From: Rhodospirillales bacterium
Lineage (GTDB): Bacteria; Pseudomonadota; Alphaproteobacteria; TMED109
Direction of reading: 5' to 3'
NCBI GenBank assembly: GCA_009839325.1
Contig: VXPW01000022.1
Location: forward strand, 108,618 to 165,908
Length of the DNA stretch: 57,291 nucleotides
The notes below the pieces were generated by a model. That model had not been told where the DNA came from and made no database searches. It saw only the letters and a program-made list of their open reading frames with translations. A program made the translations under genes and the position numbers. This document shows positions 36,288-44,373 of the stretch, piece after piece (within the stretch, counting starts at the first letter, position 1; every line of letters starts with the position of its first letter).

Positions 36288-37052
36288 CTACACGAGTGCA
36301 AATCGCATTCCCGCAACCCGGATCACGTTCCCCTCTTGAAGGAATCCCCGAGTCCGCGCGCTGGCGATTGCCGCGTCAGCATCCTCTGCAGCCAGATCCA
36401 GACCCGCCAAGCCCTCGCCCCGCCCGTCGGACGCGACGACAAATCGCAGATCCGCATTGGCAAGGGGCAGAGTCGCCATCCCCGCTGCGTCCCGGGTCAG
36501 CGGGATTTGCGCGATCTCGCTCCAGCGCGCCGCCAAGGCGTCAGGATCAGGGCTTTGAATTTCTGCCGCCGTGATCGCCGACACCACGCCCGTGCGGACG
36601 TACGGTCTCCAGTCGGGGCCCGCCGGATGCCACGCGCCGTCCCCAGAATCACCGTCCTCCTGACGATCGATTTCGAAGAACGTGCCGCCCGTATCCTTGG
36701 GATGAAGCTGCATGCCCTGAAACTGGCCGTAGGAAAGCCGATTGGCGACACGGACGCCGAGCTCATCGACCCGCCTCCGGCGGCGATCCAGATCGTCGCA
36801 CTGGGTAATGACCATGTAGCCGCCGTCCCCGCCGCGCCGTTCCAGATAGCGGCCCGCCGCGGTTCCCGGCCCGGTCGGCGCCACCACTTCCAGAAACTGG
36901 CTGCCGACCGGCATCAGGGCGTTCACGAGCCCGTACTCGGCCACAGCGTCGTCGACGTGGCAGACCGCGAGCCCAAAGACCCGGCATAACGCGTCCACGA
37001 CGGGATCCAGATTGCCGGCGACGAGGCAGATCTGCCGAAGTCTCAACTGCAT
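36288..37052 (-). CDS. VOC (glyoxalase-like) family protein
   Basis: A 254-residue protein with two betaalphabetabetabeta modules. The first begins RLRQICLVAGNLDPVVDALCRVFGL. Possible metal or ligand residues lie in EYGLVNALMPVGSQFLEVVAP and TGGTFFEIDRQ. VOC members include dioxygenases, isomerases and thiol transferases, and the substrate here is unknown. A purine-rich site (aagggga) precedes ATG 37052. It is between the aminotransferase and the enoyl-CoA isomerase on the minus strand. Confidence 0.82.
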   Translation of the reverse strand: MQLRLRQICLVAGNLDPVVDALCRVFGLAVCHVDDAVAEYGLVNALMPVGSQFLEVVAPTGPGTAAGRYLERRGGDGGYMVITQCDDLDRRRRRVDELGVRVANRLSYGQFQGMQLHPKDTGGTFFEIDRQEDGDSGDGAWHPAGPDWRPYVRTGVVSAITAAEIQSPDPDALAARWSEIAQIPLTRDAAGMATLPLANADLRFVVASDGRGEGLAGLDLAAEDADAAIASARTRGFLQEGNVIRVAGMRFALV

Positions 37053-37197
37053 CGCGAAATCCCCTTGAAGCTCGGCATTCTGGCGTGCCGGCGCCGGCCC
37101 GCAAGTTCACCGATCTGTCCCTGGCGAACGGTACCGGGCGACGGACGCCACGACCCTCTGGGAACGGGCACTGCCAGGACTACCGAGGTGTCTCGTC

Positions 37198-38040
37198 CTA
37201 CAGCGGCTCCGTCTCGGCATACGCCCAGTACGCCTCTCTGGCCGCACGATACAGGGGGCCCACGGCAAACTCGTGATCGTCGACGCGGGTAATCGGCAGC
37301 ACCTTGCCCCAGTTCCCGGTGCTGAACACCTCATCTGCCCCCATCACGTCGTCCAGCGAAACCGTCTGCTCGACGACATCGATTCCGAGCTCGCCCAGGA
37401 GAGCAGATACCCGCAACTTGGTGATTCCGTTGAGAAACGTCCGGTTCCAAACCGGCGTGATCGCGACTCCGTTGCGACCCAGCCAGATGTTGGCCGACGC
37501 AAGCTCCGCCACATTGCCGTCGCCGTCCAGCATCAGCGCGTTGTCGAAGCCGCGCCGCTCGGCGTCCTGCAGGGCCCGCGATCCGTTGGGGTAGAGACAC
37601 GAAGCCTTGGCTTCGGTCGGGGCCATGTCCGGTCCGGGGCGACGAAACGGGCTCACGGTGATCGATCGCCCGTGCGCAGCCGGCATCGCCATCCGCATGA
37701 GTGACAGCAGGAAACGGGTGCTCCCCGGCTCCGGCGTGAGGAATCCGCGGGCCGCATACAGGGACGGACGAATGTAGAGTTCAGCACCCGTCTCGAATCG
37801 ACGCGCGCCCTCGCGCGCGAGGCTCTCGACCGTCGCTGCATCGACGGGCTGGTCCAATCCCATCACCGCGGCTGACCGAAGAAGACGCTCGCAATGGCGG
37901 CCGAGATCCGGGACACAATCGTTGAACAGCCGCGCGCCGTCGAATACGGCCGTGCCGTGCATGTAGCTCTGGCTGAGGGCGCCGATGAGCGGCGGATCAC
38001 CCTCGTGCCAGGTTCCGTCCGCATAGACGAGACTGTCCAT
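37198..38040 (-). CDS. Class IV aminotransferase (branched-chain/D-amino acid type)
   Basis: A 280-residue PLP enzyme of fold type IV, the family of IlvE, D-amino acid aminotransferase and aminodeoxychorismate lyase. [15 protein letters not shown] near residue 25, PLP lysine K145 in [12 protein letters not shown], and the cofactor-phosphate region [14 protein letters not shown] and [11 protein letters not shown] 38040 (second of two adjacent ATGs) is 5 bases from aggagg. Without the full IlvE signature the amino acid used is not determined. Confidence 0.88.
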   Translation of the reverse strand: MDSLVYADGTWHEGDPPLIGALSQSYMHGTAVFDGARLFNDCVPDLGRHCERLLRSAAVMGLDQPVDAATVESLAREGARRFETGAELYIRPSLYAARGFLTPEPGSTRFLLSLMRMAMPAAHGRSITVSPFRRPGPDMAPTEAKASCLYPNGSRALQDAERRGFDNALMLDGDGNVAELASANIWLGRNGVAITPVWNRTFLNGITKLRVSALLGELGIDVVEQTVSLDDVMGADEVFSTGNWGKVLPITRVDDHEFAVGPLYRAAREAYWAYAETEPL

Positions 38041-38243
38041 CATTCCCTCCTGGCGCGACCTCAGGCCCCGCCACTTTGGAGCCGCGACCGTACGAATTGC
38101 CCCGATTTGGACTTGCGCGCCTTGCAAAGTACCATGGGGGAGCTGTCGACGTAGCGGCGGCTCCCAGTTGGAGGGGTTGCTACGCCGACCACCAGTTCCG
38201 GGTTCGCGGCCGCGGGTCCGGATACAACGAGGAGGAAGTTGAC

Positions 38244-38693
38244 ATGAATTTGACTGTCAACGGCAATCCGCAGGAATTCGGCGGCGACCCGAACATGCCC
38301 CTGCTGTGGTACGTCCGAGATGTGCTCGGCCTTACCGGGAGCAAGTTCGCGTGCGGCACCGGTCTCTGCGGGTCTTGCACCGTCCACGTGGACGGTGAAG
38401 CGGTGCGGGCGTGTGTCACGCCTGTGTCGGCCGCTGAGGGCATGGAAGTGACCACGATCGAAGGGCTGGACGCGGAGGGCAACCACCCCGTACAGCGGGC
38501 CTGGCGTGCTCACAACGTTCCCCAGTGCGGCTACTGTCAGTCTGGCCAGATCATGCAAGCGGCGGCCCTGCTTTCCCAGAACCCGGATCCGTCGGATCGG
38601 GAGATTCTGGACGGCATGAGCGGCAACATCTGCCGCTGCGGCACGTACCAGCGCATTTTCGCTGCCGTGAAAACGGCCGCGAAGGAGGTCTGA
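38244..38693 (+). CDS. iorA: [2Fe-2S] subunit of a molybdenum hydroxylase (IorA-like)
   Basis: A 149-residue electron-transfer subunit. The plant-type cluster is bound by Cys in [18 protein letters not shown] near residue 40, and the second cluster by [11 protein letters not shown] and [11 protein letters not shown]. This two-cluster layout is typical of isoquinoline 1-oxidoreductase alpha and related aldehyde dehydrogenases. ATG 38244 follows a strong gaggagg site. The large subunit starts 2 bases after the stop. Cytoplasmic folding with Tat export of the complex is likely. Confidence 0.92.
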   Translation: MNLTVNGNPQEFGGDPNMPLLWYVRDVLGLTGSKFACGTGLCGSCTVHVDGEAVRACVTPVSAAEGMEVTTIEGLDAEGNHPVQRAWRAHNVPQCGYCQSGQIMQAAALLSQNPDPSDREILDGMSGNICRCGTYQRIFAAVKTAAKEV

Positions 38694-38695
38694 CC

Positions 38696-40984
38696 ATGAC
38701 CATGCTTACTAATCTGAGCCGACGCACGGTTCTGAAGGGCATCGCCGGTACCACTGGATTCGTTCTGGGTGCCCGGCTTGGTTCCGATCAGTTGCTGGGC
38801 CTTCCCGCAAACGCGGCGGAAGGGAAACTCGAAGCCAACCTCTTCGTTGCGGTTGACGGTGACGGGTCCGTAACGATCACCTGCGCCCGGTCCGAAATGG
38901 GTCAGGGTGTCCGCACCTCGCTGCCGATGATCATCGCTGACGAGATGGAAGCCGACTGGGCTCGCTGCTCGGTCGTCCAGGCGGACGCCGAACAGAAGTG
39001 GAACGACTTCGGCCAAGAGCTCGACACGGACGGCTCCCGTTCGGTCCGTCGGGACATCAATCACCTGCGGGCCGCCGGTGCGGGCGCGCGCAAGATGCTT
39101 GAGATGGCTGCCGCCGAAATGTGGGGCGTGCCAGCTGAAGAGTGCGTTGCGCAGAACCACCGCGTGAGCCACGCTACAAGCGGCCGTTCCGCCGACTTCG
39201 GCGAGCTCGTCGCCACGGCTGCCGGCCTCGAGGCTCCGGACCCGGCTACGGTCCAGGTCAAGGACCGCAGCGACTGGAAGTACATCGCCAACGAATCCGC
39301 CTTCACGCCGGACGCGTACGTCGACCTGGTCGACATGACCACCGGCAAGGGCATGTTCGGTGCGGACACGATGCTGGACGGCATGAAGACCGCTGTGGTC
39401 GCGCGTTCGCCGGTGTACCGCGGCAAGGTCGAGAGCTACGACGACTCCGCCGCCATGGCGATCACGGGCGTCCGCGGCACGATCGAGCTGCCGATGCCGG
39501 ACCTGCCGATCGCGTTCAAGCAGCTGGGCGGTGTCGCCGTTATCGCCGACAACACGTGGGCTGCCCTGGAAGGCCGCAAGGCGCTCAACGTCCAATGGTC
39601 CGAATCGGAGAACAGTGCCCTCGACAGCCCGTCGTACGACGCTGCGCTCCGCAAGGCGGCAGCCGAACCGGGTACCACGATCCGTGAACGCGGCAGCTAC
39701 GAGCTGGCCCGTGACAAGGCGTCGGCGAAGGAGTTCACGCGCGAATACTTCGTGCCGTACTTCATCCACATGCCAATGGAGCCGCCGGCAGCGGTCGCAA
39801 ACTACCAGGACGGCAAGGTCGAGATCTGGGCAGCCTCCCAGCATCCGATGGCGGTTCGGGACACGATCGCCGAGGTACTCGGCATCGAGAAGGAAAATGT
39901 GCTGGTGCACATCACCCTGCTCGGTGGCGGGTTCGGCCGGAAGTCGAAGGCGGACTACGCCGTGGAAGCGGCTTACCTCTCACGCGAGGTAGGCGCCCCG
40001 GTGCGCCTGGTCTGGACCCGTGAAGACGAAATCCAGAACGGCTACTACCACGCCGCGAGTGCCCAGAGCGTCAGCGCGGTCATCGACGCCGGCCGGGTGT
40101 CCGGATGGCGGCACGGTGTGGCGTTCCCGTCCATCCTGGGTCTGTGGGTCCCGGAACAGAAGATCGGGTTCAACATTGAGCACGGTCTTGGCCTGATCGA
40201 CATGCCCTACAACTCGATCGAGAACATTCGGATCGAGAACGGGGATGCGAACTTGCACACCCGGATCGGCTGGTACCGCTCCGTGAACAACATCCAGCAC
40301 GCCTTCGCGATCAACAGCTTCGCGAACGAGTTGGCGCACGAGATCGGCCGCGACCCGGTCGAGTTCCAGCTTGAGCTCATCGGTGAGCCGGCAATCATCG
40401 ACCTGACGAAAGAGAAGGTCGAGGATTACTGGAACTACGGTGACCCGATCGAGGACTACCCGATCGACACCGGCCGTCTGGCCGGCGTGCTGCGGAAAGC
40501 CCGTGATGTCTCCGGATACGGGAAACCGCTTCCGAAGGGGCACGGTCTTGGTCTCGCGGTGCACCGCTCGTTCCTGTCGTACATCGCCCAGGCGGTGCGC
40601 GTGCAGGTCGCGGACGATGGAAACTACTCCATCACGCGGGTCGACACGGTGCTGGATTGCGGTCTGGGCGCGAACCCGGAACGGATCCGGGCCCAGTGTG
40701 AAGGCGCTGCCGTTTACGGCAACACCATCGCACGCCAGGGTATCATCAGCTATGCCCAGGGTGCTGTGGAGCAGAGCAACTTCCACGACTACCCGGTGAC
40801 GCGGATCGACGACGCTCCGCTCAACGTCCACCTCCACCGGATCGAGAACGATCACATTCCGAGTGGTGTTGGCGAGCCGATGGTCCCGCCGTTTGCCCCG
40901 GCGCTGGCCAACGCGATCTTCGACGCGACCGGCAAGCGGGTTCGCAACCTGCCGATCCGTCCGGAGGACATCACGGCAGCCTGA
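38696..40984 (+). CDS. iorB: Molybdopterin-binding subunit, isoquinoline 1-oxidoreductase beta type (IorB-like)
   Basis: A 762-residue molybdenum hydroxylase subunit with a Tat signal (LSRRTVLKGIAG), so the enzyme should act in the periplasm. Family motifs: ARSEMGQGVRTSLPMIIADE, LLGGGFGRKSKADY, GWYRSVNNIQHAFAINSF, and the catalytic Glu in GVGEPMVPPFAPALANAI. Two-subunit Ior-type enzymes lack the FAD subunit and pass electrons to cytochromes; substrates include isoquinolines and aldehydes. The exact one here is unknown. A very strong terminator follows. Confidence 0.92.
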   Translation: MTMLTNLSRRTVLKGIAGTTGFVLGARLGSDQLLGLPANAAEGKLEANLFVAVDGDGSVTITCARSEMGQGVRTSLPMIIADEMEADWARCSVVQADAEQKWNDFGQELDTDGSRSVRRDINHLRAAGAGARKMLEMAAAEMWGVPAEECVAQNHRVSHATSGRSADFGELVATAAGLEAPDPATVQVKDRSDWKYIANESAFTPDAYVDLVDMTTGKGMFGADTMLDGMKTAVVARSPVYRGKVESYDDSAAMAITGVRGTIELPMPDLPIAFKQLGGVAVIADNTWAALEGRKALNVQWSESENSALDSPSYDAALRKAAAEPGTTIRERGSYELARDKASAKEFTREYFVPYFIHMPMEPPAAVANYQDGKVEIWAASQHPMAVRDTIAEVLGIEKENVLVHITLLGGGFGRKSKADYAVEAAYLSREVGAPVRLVWTREDEIQNGYYHAASAQSVSAVIDAGRVSGWRHGVAFPSILGLWVPEQKIGFNIEHGLGLIDMPYNSIENIRIENGDANLHTRIGWYRSVNNIQHAFAINSFANELAHEIGRDPVEFQLELIGEPAIIDLTKEKVEDYWNYGDPIEDYPIDTGRLAGVLRKARDVSGYGKPLPKGHGLGLAVHRSFLSYIAQAVRVQVADDGNYSITRVDTVLDCGLGANPERIRAQCEGAAVYGNTIARQGIISYAQGAVEQSNFHDYPVTRIDDAPLNVHLHRIENDHIPSGVGEPMVPPFAPALANAIFDATGKRVRNLPIRPEDITAA

Positions 40985-41288
40985 CCTGGAACCGGAACCT
41001 GGGCGCGGTCCATCCGCGTCCAGGCATTCCAGTCAGCTATTCGAGGCCGGACGGGCGATGCCCGTCCGGCCTTTTTTTCGTGTGCGCAGCTTGAACGGGG
41101 GCTGCCCGCGTTCATCGGCGCCACGCCGAACTGACGGTGGTGTTCGCCAGTTCCTTTCGAGCTTCGGTCAACGGCAGAACACCCAAGTGCGCTGCAGGCG
41201 ATCCCGGATGACTGCACGCGGAGCGGCGGTTGTCGCAAGCACGGCACAGGCACTTGGCAAGTTAGGCGCTTCGGTGCACCATGTGCCC
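40985..41288. other. Intergenic stretch after iorB
   Basis: It holds the iorAB terminator at 41045-41078 and then about 200 bases with no recognised site before the small secreted protein at 41289. Confidence 0.5.
41045..41078 (+). terminator. Strong intrinsic terminator after iorAB
   Basis: A perfect 12-bp GC-rich stem (arms 41045-41056 and 41060-41071) with a 3-base loop, followed by seven T. It is the clearest rho-independent terminator in the window and closes the iorAB transcript. Confidence 0.95.
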
Positions 41289-41603
41289 ATGCAGACCGCA
41301 TTTCGAATCGCAGTTGCCTGGGTCGCATTCGGCTGGCTGGCCGGGATCGCCCACGCAGGCGAAGAAGTCCCGGTTGACGGCTTCGAAATGCTTCGGGTCT
41401 GCGCGTGCGACTGCGTCAACCAGTACGAGGTGCGGGTGCACCGGCCCGAGGACGCGGACCTGGCGTGCCGTGGACTTCGGGATGACGGCCAGTGGACCGA
41501 CGTCAAGCAATCGCCTTACACGCCGGTCGAGACGTCCACGTTGCTGTTCCACAGCCGGGACCGTTTCAGTCAATTCCTCTGCGAGCGCCGCCCCAGCCTC
41601 TGA
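41289..41603 (+). CDS. Small secreted cysteine-containing protein
   Basis: A 104-residue protein, not recognised. The N-terminus is a clear signal peptide (FRIAVAWVAFGWLAGIAHAG, cleavage after AHA). The mature part is about 80 residues with a CACDC cluster near its start and two later Cys, so disulfide bonding or metal binding in the periplasm is possible. No good ribosome binding site precedes ATG 41289, and the frame is open from 40863, but the signal peptide supports this start. It is convergent with the hydratase pair. Confidence 0.6.
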   Translation: MQTAFRIAVAWVAFGWLAGIAHAGEEVPVDGFEMLRVCACDCVNQYEVRVHRPEDADLACRGLRDDGQWTDVKQSPYTPVETSTLLFHSRDRFSQFLCERRPSL

Positions 41604-41608
41604 ACGGG

Positions 41609-42433
41609 TCAAGCGGCTCCAGGTTGAGCCTCAAGGGCCAACTCCGCAACGCCAAGGGCATCGTTGGCGACCGCGATGCGATCGCCAGGGCCAAGTGGAA
41701 ACGGCTCACCCGGGGATCCCAGCAGCACGACATCGCCCGGCTCAAGTTGTCGACGGCGGACATTGAGATGAGTCGCGACCCAGGACACGATTTCGTACGG
41801 ATGGGCAAGATAGGTCGACGTGCTGGCCACGCCCACATCACGTCTGTCCAGGGTGGTGTGGAGTTCGAGGCCATCTAGTTCCAGCGCGTCGAGGTCAGCA
41901 GTTTCCGGGCCGAGAATGCCCACGGCTGAGCCGGCCAGATCCGCGATACCCAGACCGATCGTGTACGCAGCCAAGCCGGAAATGTTGCGATCGTCGTAAA
42001 TCACAACGGCCAACGCCGCCGCATCGATGGCGGCGGCGGCCGATTCACGGTTCCAGGGACCATCCTCAGCCGCCATCGGCTGCTTGATTCGCAGTGCAAG
42101 TTCGGCAGCCGCCAGCGGGTTATGAGTGTCGCCAACAGGCAATCCGAACGGGGAAGCGTGCAGGTCCCGATCCCAGACAGGCCCGACCACCGGATGCACG
42201 ACGCCGTGTTGCTTCTGCTGGGCATCCGTGGTCAGCGCAATCCGCCAGCCGCCGGGTTCGGTCCCCCGATGGCGCATGCGCCGGACAATCGTATCCTGAA
42301 CGCGATAGGCCTCCGCCATCGTTTGCGGCGTCAGGCTGTCGTCCCATGTCCCGTCAAACGCGGTGCCGTCGGCGCGACCAGCCAGGAGATGTTCCACGAG
42401 TCGGTGGACCCGGACCTCTTCCACCATCCCCAT
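41609..42433 (-). CDS. FAH-family hydratase (2-keto-4-pentenoate hydratase-like)
   Basis: A 274-residue protein of the same family as the gene at 1331 and the one just upstream. GGWRIALTTDAQQKQHG near residue 60 and AAAELALRIKQ near residue 108 correspond to the substrate and metal regions; the acidic motif is AELAL, which lacks one Glu of the usual E-x-E, so metal binding may be altered. It starts 2 bases after the upstream stop (ATG 42433), so the two are coupled. It may be a decarboxylase or hydratase partner; 2-oxo-3-hexenedioate decarboxylase and hydratase are known to pair this way. Confidence 0.82.
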   Translation of the reverse strand: MGMVEEVRVHRLVEHLLAGRADGTAFDGTWDDSLTPQTMAEAYRVQDTIVRRMRHRGTEPGGWRIALTTDAQQKQHGVVHPVVGPVWDRDLHASPFGLPVGDTHNPLAAAELALRIKQPMAAEDGPWNRESAAAAIDAAALAVVIYDDRNISGLAAYTIGLGIADLAGSAVGILGPETADLDALELDGLELHTTLDRRDVGVASTSTYLAHPYEIVSWVATHLNVRRRQLEPGDVVLLGSPGEPFPLGPGDRIAVANDALGVAELALEAQPGAA

Positions 42434-42435
42434 GG

Positions 42436-43236
42436 TTACGTCGTCCCGTCGGGGGCAAGCGAGAATTCAACGGGATCAAGCCCATCAACCTCCCACCGAA
42501 TCGTCTCACCCGGTTGCGGCCAGACGGTCACCGCCAGGCTTCCCGTCATGACAATGTCACCCGCCTGCAGGCTCCGGCCGCGTCTCGCCAGCGAGTTCCC
42601 CAGCAACGCCAGGACGTGCAGCGGACCACCCAGCACGTTCTCGCCGACGCCCTCCCCCGCCGGCTGACCGTCGATCGTCAACCGCCCGGAAACACGCGCG
42701 AGATCGATCGTCGGTGTGTACGCCGATTCGCGCCCGAGCGCGCAGCCGTAGTTCATCGCGTTGTCGGCCACGAGGAGCCCGATGGTCGCGTCCGCGCCCG
42801 CATCCCGATCGTCGACGATCTCGATTCCGGCCATGTACCCGCCGACGGCCTCGGACACCGATTCTGCGGTAAACGGAGCCTGGTCCGGCGTGAGCGACTC
42901 GCGCATGCGGAGGACGATTTCGCCCTCCGCACCCAGATGACGATACTTTCCGGGATCCAGTCGTTTCCCCGATGCATGCACGAGGGGCCCGAAGATGGCG
43001 CCTTCGGCCGGCTCGTCCACACCAAACATTGCCTGCATGGCCGGATTGGTGAGCGCGACCTTCCACCCCGCCACCGGGCCGTCTCCCGCATCAAGGTGAA
43101 GCTGGATCAGTGCATCCTGCACGCGGTACGCCGCATCCCGGTCCGCAGGTACCGCTCTCGATGGGAGTTCGTGCTGGGGTCGAAGCTTGCGCCGGTGTTC
43201 CAGCAGCACCGCCGCCGATTGCTCAGTCGTCCACAT
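42436..43236 (-). CDS. FAH-family hydratase (2-keto-4-pentenoate hydratase-like)
   Basis: A 266-residue family member with GWKVALTNPAMQAMFGVDEP near residue 58, GAEGEIVLRM near residue 105 (acidic metal ligands), IEIVDDRD and GDIVMTGSL near the C-terminus. I take ATG 43236; the codon two triplets earlier is TTG and less likely. It starts 2 bases after the CDGSH stop and ends 2 bases before the next hydratase, so all three are one operon on the minus strand. The substrate is probably a 2-oxo-enoate acid. Confidence 0.86.
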   Translation of the reverse strand: MWTTEQSAAVLLEHRRKLRPQHELPSRAVPADRDAAYRVQDALIQLHLDAGDGPVAGWKVALTNPAMQAMFGVDEPAEGAIFGPLVHASGKRLDPGKYRHLGAEGEIVLRMRESLTPDQAPFTAESVSEAVGGYMAGIEIVDDRDAGADATIGLLVADNAMNYGCALGRESAYTPTIDLARVSGRLTIDGQPAGEGVGENVLGGPLHVLALLGNSLARRGRSLQAGDIVMTGSLAVTVWPQPGETIRWEVDGLDPVEFSLAPDGTT

Positions 43237-43238
43237 GG

Positions 43239-43478
43239 TCAAAGCATGTTGTGGGTGCCATCACAGTACGGCTTGTCGCCGGTCGACTTGCACCCGCACA
43301 GGAACACCGTTTCTGATTTCTCTGCCTTCCATACGACCGGCGAGAACCCTGTGTCCCGGTGAGAGCCATCGCACCAGGGTTGTTTCTCGCTTCTGCCACA
43401 GGCACACCAGGCGTAGTTTTTTCCAGCCTCAACTTCGACGCAGAAGGGCTCCTCTTGGGCAACGATTGGGGAACTCAT
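43239..43478 (-). CDS. Double CDGSH iron-sulfur domain protein
   Basis: A 79-residue protein with two CDGSH-type [2Fe-2S] sites, each three Cys and one His: CACGRSEKQPWCDGSH and CGCKSTGDKPYCDGTH. Bacterial tandem CDGSH proteins are small cytoplasmic redox or cluster-transfer proteins. ATG 43478 has aggagg 7 bases upstream, better than the ATG at 43484. It is the first gene of the operon with the two FAH hydratases, which is an unusual partner set. Confidence 0.92.
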   Translation of the reverse strand: MSSPIVAQEEPFCVEVEAGKNYAWCACGRSEKQPWCDGSHRDTGFSPVVWKAEKSETVFLCGCKSTGDKPYCDGTHNML

Positions 43479-43792
43479 TCGCAATCCTCCTCGTCAAGCC
43501 AGTGTACTTGGCCGACCACCGTCCGCAACGCTGGAGTACTGTCGTCCGCCGACAGCAAGCACGATTGAAATCACGGAATCTATGTGGCTTCCTGCTTGCG
43601 TGGATTCGAAGCCAAGTGTGCGCAGGACGTACACGTCGCATCGGTAGATCGAGCATCGGGCGGGTCGGAACACGAACCACCGCTCTGCTTGCAGGCCCGG
43701 CGCGGCCGTCAGGAAACAGGCTTGCCGGAGCGACTCGCTCCTTGACGTCAACACGCAAATTAGGGGTTGGACAGGTCATGTAGTCTGCCGGA
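43479..43792. other. Divergent intergenic region, CDGSH operon / His-rich peptide
   Basis: About 310 bases that must carry promoters in both directions. No Zur-like or other known operator was recognised in it. Frames here are Arg/Ser-rich and unlike real proteins. Confidence 0.4.
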
Positions 43793-44107
43793 ATGGCTCG
43801 CTACGCTGGTCGCAGAACCACGTCTCTGACCCGAAGCTGCCTCTGCGTCCCGCTCGCTGTCGGTCTACTGGTTGCGCAAGTCGCCGCCAGCCACCATGCG
43901 GTGGAGTTCGGCCACGACGAGCATTCGCACGATCAGCAAGGGCTATGCGAGTTCCCGCTTGTTTCTGCAGAGATTTCCCTTCTCCCTATCACCCTGCAGG
44001 ATCGCGCACCCAGCTTTCTCGAGCCGTCAACCACGACCACCTCGCTTCCGGTCGCGACTCGCACACTGCGAGCAAACCGCATCCGCGCTCCTCCGATGTC
44101 CGCCTGA
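43793..44107 (+). CDS. Small secreted His-containing protein of the zinc locus
   Basis: A 104-residue protein. A hydrophobic signal (CVPLAVGLLVAQVAASHH) is followed by a His/Asp-rich segment (HHAVEFGHDEHSHDQQGLCEF) and ends in RANRIRAPPMSA. This plan (signal, His motif, Cys, C-terminal R-x-PP) resembles the small DUF2946-like proteins found beside metal transport genes. I cannot confirm the family. It lies upstream of the Zur-like site, so its own control is uncertain. A role in periplasmic metal binding is inferred. Confidence 0.55.
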   Translation: MARYAGRRTTSLTRSCLCVPLAVGLLVAQVAASHHAVEFGHDEHSHDQQGLCEFPLVSAEISLLPITLQDRAPSFLEPSTTTTSLPVATRTLRANRIRAPPMSA

Positions 44108-44236
44108 CCTGAGACCTGCGAGCCGGGCAACTGGTGCTCGCACCGACCGCGAGCACGATACGTGCGGCGCAGGTGAGTGTGATTCGGCGCGCGGCCGGCA
44201 AGGGTTACCTTCTGGCACTCTTGGTCGGGCAATGGT

Positions 44237-44261
44237 TGTTACTTTATAACAAATGTTATAA
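44237..44261 (+). promoter_or_regulatory. Zur-like operator of the zinc-acquisition operon
   Basis: An AT-rich island in GC-rich DNA. TGTTACT-T-TATAACA (44237-44251) matches the Zur palindrome TGTTATA-N-TATAACA at 12 of 14 arm positions. A third half-site, TGTTATA, follows at 44254-44260, so TTATAAC-N4-GTTATAA (44244-44261) is also a perfect inverted repeat. It lies about 115 bases before the outer-membrane protein gene. Repression by zinc-loaded Zur is the expected control; no zur gene is in the window. Confidence 0.75.
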
Positions 44262-44373
44262 GGTTTCGTTCTCTCCGGGAGTCCGCCCGGAATCCTTTCA
44301 AACAGCAAATCTGTCGTGCGGGATGAGGAAACCAATTCCCAACTCTCGCTCGGATCAGGAAAAGGCTTTCGAC

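Noticed and set aside
38537-39910. 457-codon minus-strand frame over iorB
   Set aside because: Antisense shadow with Arg/Val/His bias and no motif.
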